In this document: positions 7,316-13,666 of the stretch, piece after piece | Numbering within the stretch: position 1 is the stretch's first letter | Layout of the letters: every line of letters starts with the position of its first letter | Notes under the pieces: generated by a model | The model's input: the letters and a program-made list of their open reading frames with translations, nothing else | Database searches by the model: none | Told to the model about the DNA's origin: nothing | Source: an uncultured Lachnobacterium sp. | GTDB lineage: Bacteria; Bacillota; Clostridia; Lachnospirales; Lachnospiraceae | Direction of reading: 5' to 3' | Assembly (NCBI GenBank): GCA_900548765.1 | Contig: URLU01000042.1 | Location: 1-13,666, forward strand | DNA: 13,666 nt | Program-made: the position numbers and the translations under genes

Positions 7316-7552
7316 GTGCTGTGGAAAATTACCTTGTAATTTCCTGTACTGCTGCGTTCTGGCCAGAGCAAAAGCGTGTCTGAAGCATGGCAGGGCAGTC
7401 TCACCTCATTCGTACACAACCCTAAATCATGTAATGCAGCCAGCAGAAAGAAAATTTTATGGAAATTTTAAGGTGAAGAATCCTCACATATAATGTATAA
7501 TTGTGATATACAAATTTAAAACAATAAAATAAAAAGACAGGAGAACATGAAA
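7316..7552 (+). other. Intergenic region upstream of the DUF4190-like gene
   Basis: No gene is supported; the longest open frame here starts inside the tRNA terminator and has no ribosome site. Near 7323-7344 a small imperfect hairpin (AAATTAC, CTT, GTAATTT at its core) is visible. Two tandem TATAAT boxes at 7489-7494 and 7496-7501 are the likely promoter region of the next gene, but neither has a convincing -35 box at 16-18 bases. AGGAGA at 7539-7544 is the ribosome site. Confidence 0.4.
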
Positions 7553-8020
7553 ATGGATAATAACAATTACACACAGCCAGATAACAATGGTCAGAATGAA
7601 CAGAACACATCACAATCACAGCAGTACACAGGAGAGTATACTTCTGCACAGTACACAGCAGAACAGAACTATAGTCAGAATCAGCAGCCATTTGGAAGTG
7701 TACAGCCACAGGAGACAGGGGCAGGGGCAATGGCAATTGTGTCACTTATTATGGGTATTTTATCTATTGTGACCTGTTGTGTGGGAATAGGCTTAATTTT
7801 TGGAATAGTTGCAATTATATTAGCAGGTATCTCGCTTTCTAAGAGGAGGGGCAAGGGTGTATCAATCGGAGGACTTGTAACTGGTATCATCGGAACACTT
7901 TTAAGCCTTGTAATTGTAATCTACATGATTATGGCAGGCGTAGCCTTTGGCACAATGAAGGATGACCCGGAGTTCCAGAAGGAGTTCAACGAGATTATGG
8001 AGTCTATGGACGAGGCATAA
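7553..8020 (+). CDS. DUF4190-like small membrane protein with Asn/Gln-rich N-terminus
   Basis: This is a 155-residue protein of unknown function. Residues 1 to about 55 are polar and low-complexity, rich in Asn, Gln, Ser, Thr and Tyr, with no hydrophobic signal peptide. From about 58 there is a long hydrophobic stretch (AMAIVSLIMGILSIV onward) ending in SLSKRRGKGVSIGG. A second membrane segment follows at about 105-130, then an acidic tail ending ESMDEA. Small-residue membrane segments joined by a short basic loop after a disordered N-terminus is the usual DUF4190 layout. Two starts are possible: ATG 7547 lies 3 bases from the AGGAG at 7539-7543 and ATG 7553 lies 9 bases from it, so I prefer 7553. 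The next gene begins 12 bases after the stop, so the two are probably co-transcribed. The pairing does not reveal a function. Confidence 0.8.
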   Translation: MDNNNYTQPDNNGQNEQNTSQSQQYTGEYTSAQYTAEQNYSQNQQPFGSVQPQETGAGAMAIVSLIMGILSIVTCCVGIGLIFGIVAIILAGISLSKRRGKGVSIGGLVTGIIGTLLSLVIVIYMIMAGVAFGTMKDDPEFQKEFNEIMESMDEA

Positions 8021-8032
8021 GAGGGCTGGTTT

Positions 8033-9091
8033 ATGATTAGACCGAAGATAGGACTTGACTGGGATGATGTGACAGCACCTTTTAACGACATCGCTATAGA
8101 GATGGCAAATGACAGATACAATATTATTCCACCCCTTACACTGGAGGATATTGATTCCTGGGAAAATAAGGGAAGGGCATCTGTTATCAAGGAATTTTAT
8201 AATGAGGAAGAACTGTACAAGAGGCAGAGAGTATCAGAAGAGACCAGAAATCAAGTGCTTAAGCTTATGGAGATAGCAGACGTGTATTTTGTCACGGCTG
8301 CTTATCCTCAGTTTATGGGAATCAGGGCAAGGCAGATTCTGGAAGCCTTTCCTGATTTTCCACCAGAAAACATCATACTGGGCAATGCTAAGAATCTGGT
8401 CCAGCTTGATATAGTGCTGGATGATGCGATTCACAATGTGTTGGAGAGTCCGGCAGCTTATCCTGTGCTTATGAGAAAGCCATGGAACTGGAAGATGACC
8501 GGTATGCTGTCCGTTAACAATATGACAGAGTTTGTACTTCTAGTTGAGCAGATAATAAGTGCATCCCTGTATAAGGAGAAAAAAATACGCATACCATCTG
8601 TGCTGGCACTGGTGGGACCATCAGGTTCAGGAAAAAATGACATAGTACAGGAGCTGTGTCAGGAAACGGCTTATGCAAGTCCCAAGACCTATTGCACCAA
8701 GCGCAGCGATAAGCATAAATATCTCACAGATGAGGAATTTGCAAAACAGAACTTTTTTGAGACTACTATGTATGCCGGCATCAAATACGGCACTAAGCAG
8801 GAAGATATTGACCAGGTGTTAAAAAATGGGCAGTTTGCCGTCATGCCGCTTGATATGTGCGGAGCCATTGCCATGAAAAGGCATTTTCCTACTGCCATCA
8901 TCTATGTGTCAAAGGATAAGGAACAGCTTATAGAAGAGATAATAGATGATGATTATGATACATCTGAAAAGACCTTAAGAATACTGTCAATTGACGCAGA
9001 AAAGAGAAATAAACAGATTTGTGACTATGTTATTGACAATAGTTTAAATGATGGGGCTGCGATATTGAGAGATTTGATTTATGGACGTTAA
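8033..9091 (+). CDS. Fusion of 5'-nucleotidase-type HAD domain and guanylate-kinase-like domain
   Basis: The 352-residue protein joins two catalytic-looking domains. Residues 1 to about 175 resemble the NT5C-type 5'-(deoxy)nucleotidase HAD family: DWDDVT at 9-14 gives the nucleophile Asp9 and acid/base Asp11, YFVTAAYP supplies motif II Thr, DIVLDDAIHN is motif IV, and MRKPWN follows as in NT5C proteins. Residues about 186-352 resemble guanylate kinase: a P-loop GPSGSGKN at 195-202, then FFETTMYAGIKYGT, matching the GMP-binding block of guanylate kinases, then MPLDMCGAIAMK and a beta strand AIIYVS. Two oddities stand out. Asn202 replaces the Mg-coordinating Ser/Thr of Walker A. The segment normally carrying two GMP-binding arginines is shortened to about CTKRSDKHKYLTDEEF. 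The product may act in nucleotide turnover, but kinase activity and specificity are open. GAGGG at 8021-8025 is the ribosome site. Confidence 0.8.
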   Translation: MIRPKIGLDWDDVTAPFNDIAIEMANDRYNIIPPLTLEDIDSWENKGRASVIKEFYNEEELYKRQRVSEETRNQVLKLMEIADVYFVTAAYPQFMGIRARQILEAFPDFPPENIILGNAKNLVQLDIVLDDAIHNVLESPAAYPVLMRKPWNWKMTGMLSVNNMTEFVLLVEQIISASLYKEKKIRIPSVLALVGPSGSGKNDIVQELCQETAYASPKTYCTKRSDKHKYLTDEEFAKQNFFETTMYAGIKYGTKQEDIDQVLKNGQFAVMPLDMCGAIAMKRHFPTAIIYVSKDKEQLIEEIIDDDYDTSEKTLRILSIDAEKRNKQICDYVIDNSLNDGAAILRDLIYGR

Positions 9092-9107
9092 AAAATACAA
9101 GAAAAAA

Positions 9108-9125
9108 GCGTTAAAAAATTGACAA
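9108..9125. promoter_or_regulatory. Possible Rex-like operator upstream of pta
   Basis: The dyad GTTAA-AAAA-TTGAC followed by AA resembles the clostridial Rex pattern TTGTTAA-N4-TTAACAA, with 11 of 14 fixed positions matching. It contains a TTGACA (9119-9124) that could be a -35 box. Rex is an NADH-sensing repressor of fermentation genes in many Firmicutes. The region is very A/T-rich, so a chance match is quite possible. Confidence 0.3.
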
Positions 9126-9128
9126 TTA

Positions 9129-9157
9129 TTGTTTTTTCTCAAATATGGGGTTAGAAT
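9129..9157 (+). promoter_or_regulatory. Candidate promoter of pta
   Basis: TAGAAT at 9152-9157 (five of six) lies 17 bases after TTGTTT at 9129-9134 (three of six). The nearby perfect TTGACA at 9119-9124 has only AATATG at the right distance (9142-9147). Which pair is used is not clear. The leader before pta would be about 40-50 bases. Confidence 0.35.
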
Positions 9158-9204
9158 GGGTGATGGTTAAAAATTACTATTTACATAAAGGAGATTAAAT
9201 AATT

Positions 9205-10188
9205 ATGTTTGGTTTTGGACAGTTAATCGATATTCTCAAAAAGGATCCAAAGAAGATTGTATTTACAGAGGGTGAGGACCCGCGTATTCTTGAAGCAGCT
9301 TCACGTTTACTTGCAAGCAACTTCCTTCATCCAATCTTAGTTGGAAAGCCAGAGGCTATCAATGCAAAGGCAGAGGAGAGCGGTTTCAATATCCGCGGTG
9401 CTGAGATTATAGACCCTGACAATTTCGATAGAATGGATGAGATGATTGAGCTCTTCTGTGAGCTTCGTAAGAGCAAGGGTGTTACACCTGAGCAGGCAAG
9501 AGGAATCCTCTCATCAGCTAACTATTTCGGAACAATGCTTGTAAAGATGGGAATTGCTGATTCACTTCTTGGAGGGGCTACTTACTCTACAGCAGATACA
9601 GTTCGTCCAGCATTACAGCTTATTAAGACAAAGCCGGGAAACTCTATCGTTTCTTCTTGCTTCATCCTTGTTCGTCCATCTGCTACAGGTGAGAATGAGG
9701 TTCTGGCTATGGGTGACTGTGCTATCAATATCCATCCTACAGAGGACGAGCTTGTTGAAATCGCTGGTGAGACAGCAGAGTGTGCAAGAATCTTCGGCAT
9801 TGAGCCACAGGTTGCATTCTTAAGCTACTCAACACTTGGCTCTGGAAAAGGTGAGGATGTTGACAAGATGCGTAATGCAGCTCACAAGGCTATGGCAAAA
9901 TACCCAGCACTTCCAATTGAGGGAGAGCTTCAGTTTGATGCAGCAGTTGCACCTCGTGTAGCTCGTACAAAGTGCCCTGAGTCAGCAGTTGCAGGACATG
10001 CAAATACATTCATTTTCCCAGATATCAATGCTGGAAATATAGGATATAAGATTGCACAGCGTCTTGGAAACTTTGAAGCATACGGACCAATCCTTCTTGG
10101 ACTTAATGCTCCAATCAATGATTTATCTCGTGGATGTAATGCAGCGGAGGTTTACTCTATGGCTATCATTACAGCAGCACTTGCATAA
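9205..10188 (+). CDS. pta: Phosphate acetyltransferase
   Basis: Pta converts acetyl-CoA and phosphate to acetyl phosphate and CoA, the first step of ATP-yielding acetate formation, in the cytoplasm. The 327-residue product matches the short single-domain bacterial form, without the N-terminal regulatory domains of the E. coli enzyme. Family blocks in order: IVFTEGEDPRILEAA near the N-terminus, the GGATYSTADTVRPALQ block, the SCFILVRPS segment, AMGDCAINIHPT, and the C-terminal PDINAGNIGYKIAQRLG. The conserved NDLSRGC holds Ser308 and Arg309, matching the catalytic Ser/Arg of Methanosarcina Pta. AAAGGAG at 9187-9193 lies 11 bases before ATG, a little long. Codon use (CTT, GTT, CGT, ACA) resembles efp and suggests high expression. 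Acetate kinase, often the next gene, is absent; a strong terminator follows instead. Confidence 0.97.
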   Translation: MFGFGQLIDILKKDPKKIVFTEGEDPRILEAASRLLASNFLHPILVGKPEAINAKAEESGFNIRGAEIIDPDNFDRMDEMIELFCELRKSKGVTPEQARGILSSANYFGTMLVKMGIADSLLGGATYSTADTVRPALQLIKTKPGNSIVSSCFILVRPSATGENEVLAMGDCAINIHPTEDELVEIAGETAECARIFGIEPQVAFLSYSTLGSGKGEDVDKMRNAAHKAMAKYPALPIEGELQFDAAVAPRVARTKCPESAVAGHANTFIFPDINAGNIGYKIAQRLGNFEAYGPILLGLNAPINDLSRGCNAAEVYSMAIITAALA

Positions 10189-10212
10189 ATACAACAAAGT
10201 ATATAGAATTAG

Positions 10213-10254
10213 AAAGACAGGACAGATTATCTGTCCTGTCTTTCATGCTTTTTT
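10213..10254 (+). terminator. Intrinsic terminator of pta
   Basis: A perfect 13-bp stem pairs AAAGACAGGACAG (10213-10225) with its reverse complement at 10231-10243 around the loop ATTAT. The main T-run (10249-10254) is separated from the stem by CATGC. The hairpin ends about 30 bases before the MATE gene, so that gene may start from its own promoter or from read-through. Confidence 0.8.
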
Positions 10255-10271
10255 ACACAAGAGGATAGGAT

Positions 10272-11657
10272 ATGAAGTCAGAGGTTAATCTTACAGAAGG
10301 CTCAATAGCTAAAAATATAATTAAATTTGCAATACCCATGTTTATAGGCAATCTGTTCCAGCAGTTATATAATGTGGCAGATTCTCTCGTGGTGGGCAAT
10401 TTCTTAGGAAGTGACGCCCTGGCTGCGGTTACATCTACAGGAAGCCTGATATTTCTTTTGGTGGGCTTTTTCAATGGAACAGCCATGGGAGCAGGCGTTA
10501 TAATTGCGCGCTTTTTCGGGGCAAAGGATCATGAAAATGTGAAGAAAGCGATACATACAGACCTGGCCTTTGGTATATTGTGTGGTGCCATAATGACTCT
10601 GGTGGGTGTGATTTTTGCCCCGCAGATATTGACCCTGATGGACACACCGGAGGATGTGTTTGTACAATCTGTGCTGTATATCAGGATATATTTCCTTGGC
10701 TCAATAGCTGTGGTATTGTATAATGTCTGTATGGGCATAATGCAGGCGGTGGGAGACAGCAGGCATCCCCTGTATTATCTGATATTTTCGTCAGCTGTAA
10801 ATATACTGCTGGATTTGCTCTTCAACGGAGTGTTCAAGCTTGGAGTAGAATATGCAGCTCTTGCCACGATTATATCACAGCTCTTAGCTACACTTATGTG
10901 CTTGTGGAGACTCACTGGAAAGAGCCAGACCTACAGGGTGGAGCTTAGAAAAATTGGCTTTGACAAGGGCTTGTTAAAACAGATTGTAGGCATAGGACTG
11001 CCTTCCGGACTGCAGAATTCAATTATTTCTATTGCAAATGTTGTGATTCAGGCAAATATAAATGCTTTTGGAAGTGCTGCTATGGCAGGCTGTGGTGCAT
11101 ACTTTAAGATAGAGGGATTTGTTTTTCTGCCAATAACCTGTTTTTCCATGGCTCTTACCACCTTTATAGGACAAAATCTTGGGGCAAGACAGTATGACAG
11201 GGCGAAAAAAGGTGCAGCTTTTGGCATTTTCTGCTCGATAACACTTGCAGAAGTCATAGGTATATTGGTATATTTCTTTATGCCAAGGCTTATTTTACTA
11301 TTTAATGCAGAGGCTGATGTGGTAAATTATGGAATACTGCAGGCACATACGGAGAGTTTGTTTTATTTTCTGCTTGCATTTTCACATACAGTTGCTGGAA
11401 TTATGCGTGGGGCAGGAAAATCTACAGTTCCAATGTTTGTAATGTTGGGCTGCTGGTGTATTTTCCGTATAACTTATGTTACAATAATTACCAGTATCAT
11501 TCCGACTATTCAGGTAGTGTTCTGGGCATATCCAATAACATGGAGCCTGAGTTCGGTGGTATTTTTGATTTATTTACTTAAGGCAGATTGGATACACAAT
11601 TTTGACAGGCAGGAAGATAGAAGGAGAAAAATCAATGCGCGTAGGAATGGGCTATGA
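10272..11657 (+). CDS. MATE family multidrug/small-molecule efflux transporter
   Basis: This 461-residue integral membrane protein of the MATE (MOP superfamily) type exchanges cations for organic substrates across the cytoplasmic membrane. The N-terminal block IPMFIGNLFQQLYNVADSLV and the following GNFLGSDALAAVTSTG are classic for bacterial MATE proteins. The second half repeats the pattern with LPSGLQNSIISIANVVIQ and AMAGCGAYFKIEGF, then FIGQNLGARQYDRAKKG. Twelve hydrophobic segments fit the length. The substrate cannot be predicted. AGAGGA at 10260-10265 lies 6 bases before ATG. The 3' end overlaps the ispF start by 23 bases, and the ispF ribosome site is inside this gene, so the two are translationally linked. 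The C-terminus is basic (RQEDRRRKINARRNGL). Confidence 0.93.
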   Translation: MKSEVNLTEGSIAKNIIKFAIPMFIGNLFQQLYNVADSLVVGNFLGSDALAAVTSTGSLIFLLVGFFNGTAMGAGVIIARFFGAKDHENVKKAIHTDLAFGILCGAIMTLVGVIFAPQILTLMDTPEDVFVQSVLYIRIYFLGSIAVVLYNVCMGIMQAVGDSRHPLYYLIFSSAVNILLDLLFNGVFKLGVEYAALATIISQLLATLMCLWRLTGKSQTYRVELRKIGFDKGLLKQIVGIGLPSGLQNSIISIANVVIQANINAFGSAAMAGCGAYFKIEGFVFLPITCFSMALTTFIGQNLGARQYDRAKKGAAFGIFCSITLAEVIGILVYFFMPRLILLFNAEADVVNYGILQAHTESLFYFLLAFSHTVAGIMRGAGKSTVPMFVMLGCWCIFRITYVTIITSIIPTIQVVFWAYPITWSLSSVVFLIYLLKADWIHNFDRQEDRRRKINARRNGL

Positions 11658-12168
11658 TGTTCATAAACTTGTAGAGGGAAGAGACCTCATACTGGGTGGA
11701 GTTAAGGTGCCACATACACTGGGACTTCTGGGACACTCGGATGCAGATGTATTGCTGCATGCAATTATGGATGCCTTACTTGGTGCCGCGGCACTAGGAG
11801 ATATAGGAAAGCATTTTCCAGATACGGATCCCAGGTATAAGGGAATTTCAAGTCTTAAGCTTTTAGAACATGTAAAGGGATTACTTGAGGAAAATGGATA
11901 TGTAATTGAGAATATTGATGCAACAATTATCGCACAAAAACCAAAGCTCAGACCTTATATAGAAGAGATGGAGCAGAATATTGCAGCTACACTTGGCATA
12001 GCCAGAGAGCAGATAAATGTAAAAGCAACAACAGAAGAGGGACTGGGATTTACAGGCACAGAAGCAGGAATCTCGGCACAGGCTATATGCTCACTTACAG
12101 GCTTTTATGAGGGCAGCTATCAGGTCGGTGGTAACTGTGCGTCGTGTCAGGGTTGCCATAAGCAGTGA
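11635..12168 (+). CDS. ispF: 2-C-methyl-D-erythritol 2,4-cyclodiphosphate synthase
   Basis: IspF cyclises CDP-methylerythritol phosphate to the cyclodiphosphate with loss of CMP, in the MEP route to isoprenoids. The product starts MRVGMGYDVHKL; Asp8, His10 and His42 are the zinc ligands at the same numbers as in E. coli. The HSDAD loop at 34-38, the GDIGKHFPDTDPRYKG block and the CDP-binding VKATTEEGLGFTG motif are all present. I chose ATG 11635 because AAGGAG at 11621-11626 is 8 bases upstream and the family N-terminus starts there; an in-frame ATG at 11602 is inside the MATE gene. The protein has 177 residues against the usual 156-160. The extra C-terminal piece of about 18 residues ends in CASCQGCHKQ (Cys168, 171, 174), which is not part of the known catalytic fold. 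cysS follows after 105 bases. Confidence 0.95.
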   Translation: MRVGMGYDVHKLVEGRDLILGGVKVPHTLGLLGHSDADVLLHAIMDALLGAAALGDIGKHFPDTDPRYKGISSLKLLEHVKGLLEENGYVIENIDATIIAQKPKLRPYIEEMEQNIAATLGIAREQINVKATTEEGLGFTGTEAGISAQAICSLTGFYEGSYQVGGNCASCQGCHKQ

Positions 12169-12273
12169 TTATAGAAAAGGACCAAAACCCATGGTATGAG
12201 TGCAATGAGTCGACGAAAGCGGGCATGACAGAATAAATAATAAAATAATATAGGAAGTATGGAGATATACAAA

Positions 12274-13666
12274 ATGGAGAATAATTTTAAGTTTTACAAC
12301 ACACTTACGCGTCAGATAGAGGCAGTGATTCCAAATGAGGATGGCAAGATTGCAATGTATACCTGTGGCCCCACAGTATACCACTTTGCACATATTGGAA
12401 ATATCCGTTCTTATATTATGGAGGATGTTCTTGAAAAAGCTTTGAGATATTATGGCTATGATGTAAAGCGTGTAATGAACATTACTGATGTAGGACATCT
12501 CTCAAGTGATGGTGATACAGGCGAGGATAAGATGCTTAAAGGTGCAAAACGTGAGCACAAGACTGTAATGGAAATAGCAAAGCAGTATACAGATGCTTTC
12601 TTTAATGATTTTAAGGCTGTAAACAACAGGATGCCTGACGTGGTGGAGCCGGCTACTAATTGTATACCAGAATTCATCCACATGGTCGAGGTGCTCCTTG
12701 AGAAGGGCTATGCGTATTTTGCCGGTGGAAATGTATATTTTGATACATCTAAGCTGGATGACTATTTTGTGTTTTCTTCTGCTGTGGAGAAGGAGCAGCT
12801 TCAGGTCGGAGTGCGTGATGATGTAGAGGAAGATGTAAATAAGAAAAATAAAAACGACTTCGTATTATGGTTTACCCAGTCTAAGTTTGAAGACCAGGCT
12901 CTTAAATGGGATAGCCCATGGGGCGTTGGATATCCGGGCTGGCACATCGAGTGCTCATGCATAAGCATGAAGCATTTGGGAGAATATATGGATATTCACT
13001 GTGGTGGAGTGGATAATATATTCCCACACCATACCAACGAGATTGCCCAGTCAGAGAGCTACTTGGGGCATAAGTGGTGCAATTACTGGTTCCATGTAAA
13101 CCACTTAAATGACAGAGCCGGCAAGATGAGCAAGTCAAAGGGTGCTGTGCTTACAGTGTCAGTGCTTAAGGAAAAGGGTTACAATCCACTTGCCTACAGA
13201 TTATTCTGCTTACAGTCACACTATCGTAAGCCACTGGAATTTTCTTTTGATGCTCTTGACAATGCTGCTACAGCTTATAACAAGCTGGCAAAGAGAGTGG
13301 CAGAGCTTAAGGACGAGGGAACTGTTGACCAGGCCGCTTTTGACAGCTATAAGTCTCAGTTTATGGATGCCATCACAAATGACCTTAACACATCAATGGC
13401 AATCACAATCCTTTATGATGTGGTAAAGGCTGATATAAATGACAAGACAAAGCTTGCCCTCATTGATGATTTTGACCAGGTACTTTCTCTTGAACTTTAC
13501 AAGAATGGAAAGCTTCTGGCAGAGAGCACCACATCTGTGGATTCTGAGCTTGAAGCCTTCATAAATGAGAAAATAGCAGAGAGGGCAGAAGCAAAAAAGG
13601 CAAAGGATTTTGCAAAGGCAGATGCTATAAGGGATGAGCTTCTTGCAAAGGGAATTGCTATAAAGG
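12274..13666 (+). CDS. cysS: Cysteinyl-tRNA synthetase, 3' end cut by the window
   Basis: This class I aminoacyl-tRNA synthetase charges tRNA-Cys. The frame opens at ATG 12274 (GGAG at 12261-12264, 9 bases upstream) and stays open to the last base, giving 464 residues and probably lacking only a few at the end. Signature residues are clear: HIGN at 40-43, KMSKS at 284-288, and zinc ligands Cys31 (TCGPTVY), Cys227 (HIECS), His252 and Glu256 (PHHTNE). These later positions are offset by a constant 18 from E. coli CysRS, so an insertion of about that size precedes Cys227, probably including the charged EEDVNKKNKND stretch. The C-terminal helical region with ERAEAKKAKDFAKADAIRDEL is also typical. 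The 105-base gap after ispF has no terminator and is too short for a full T-box riboswitch, so cysS is probably transcribed with ispF. Confidence 0.97.
   Translation, partial: MENNFKFYNTLTRQIEAVIPNEDGKIAMYTCGPTVYHFAHIGNIRSYIMEDVLEKALRYYGYDVKRVMNITDVGHLSSDGDTGEDKMLKGAKREHKTVMEIAKQYTDAFFNDFKAVNNRMPDVVEPATNCIPEFIHMVEVLLEKGYAYFAGGNVYFDTSKLDDYFVFSSAVEKEQLQVGVRDDVEEDVNKKNKNDFVLWFTQSKFEDQALKWDSPWGVGYPGWHIECSCISMKHLGEYMDIHCGGVDNIFPHHTNEIAQSESYLGHKWCNYWFHVNHLNDRAGKMSKSKGAVLTVSVLKEKGYNPLAYRLFCLQSHYRKPLEFSFDALDNAATAYNKLAKRVAELKDEGTVDQAAFDSYKSQFMDAITNDLNTSMAITILYDVVKADINDKTKLALIDDFDQVLSLELYKNGKLLAESTTSVDSELEAFINEKIAERAEAKKAKDFAKADAIRDELLAKGIAIK

Noticed and set aside
7293..7493. 66-codon open frame after the tRNA genes
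   Set aside because: It starts inside the tRNA terminator hairpin, has no ribosome site and no recognisable protein pattern.
9119..9136. ACAAT-T-ATTGT dyad with a following T-run as a terminator of the fusion gene
   Set aside because: The stem is 5 A/T-rich pairs with a single-base loop, which cannot form a stable hairpin; the region fits promoter and operator sequence better.
12169..12273. Possible T-box or other riboswitch ahead of cysS
   Set aside because: The gap is only 105 bases, has no T-box signature, antiterminator bulge or terminator, and no convincing stem structure.
1..13666. CRISPR array, insertion sequence, prophage, toxin-antitoxin or defence genes
   Set aside because: No regularly spaced repeats, transposase or integrase motifs, or att-like duplications next to the tRNA genes were seen, and all substantial frames are accounted for by recognised families.

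Overview
The window reads as ordinary chromosome from a low-GC Gram-positive anaerobe, most likely a clostridium of the Lachnospiraceae type. The signs are moderate-to-low GC, strong AGGAGG-like ribosome sites, TTGACA/TATAAT promoters, a SpoVB-family gene, a MetH without its C-terminal reactivation domain, and phosphate acetyltransferase of fermentative acetate metabolism. This placement is inference from gene content, not a database match. There is no phage, transposon, CRISPR array or defence island in the window.

Layout. Positions 1-866: the 3' end of rpiB, then efp with its own promoter and a perfect bidirectional-looking terminator. Positions 926-4364: three genes in alternating orientation, a SpoVB-like flippase (-), a NifS/IscS-type cysteine desulfurase (+) and a Cof-type HAD phosphatase (-). 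Positions 4467-6926: a short cobalamin-dependent methionine synthase (+), divergent from the HAD gene, with interleaved candidate promoters between them. Positions 6927-7546: a non-coding block holding a consensus promoter, a leader hairpin, tRNA-Val(UAC), tRNA-Met(CAU) and an intrinsic terminator. Positions 7553-9091: a two-gene unit of a small DUF4190-like membrane protein and a fusion of a 5'-nucleotidase-type HAD domain to a guanylate-kinase-like domain. Positions 9108-10254: pta with a possible redox (Rex-like) operator upstream and a strong terminator. Positions 10272-13666: a probable operon of a MATE transporter, ispF (translationally overlapping) and cysS, which runs off the end of the window.

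The genes are mostly housekeeping: pentose phosphate (rpiB), translation (efp, cysS, tRNAs), sulfur and one-carbon metabolism (desulfurase, metH), acetate fermentation (pta) and isoprenoid synthesis (ispF). The neighbours do not make one pathway. The least ordinary items are the phosphatase-kinase fusion at 8033-9091, whose Walker A motif has Asn in place of Ser/Thr, the Cys-rich tail on IspF, the dyad and direct repeats ahead of pta, and the hairpin at the start of the tRNA transcript. I did not find a convincing new multi-gene system.
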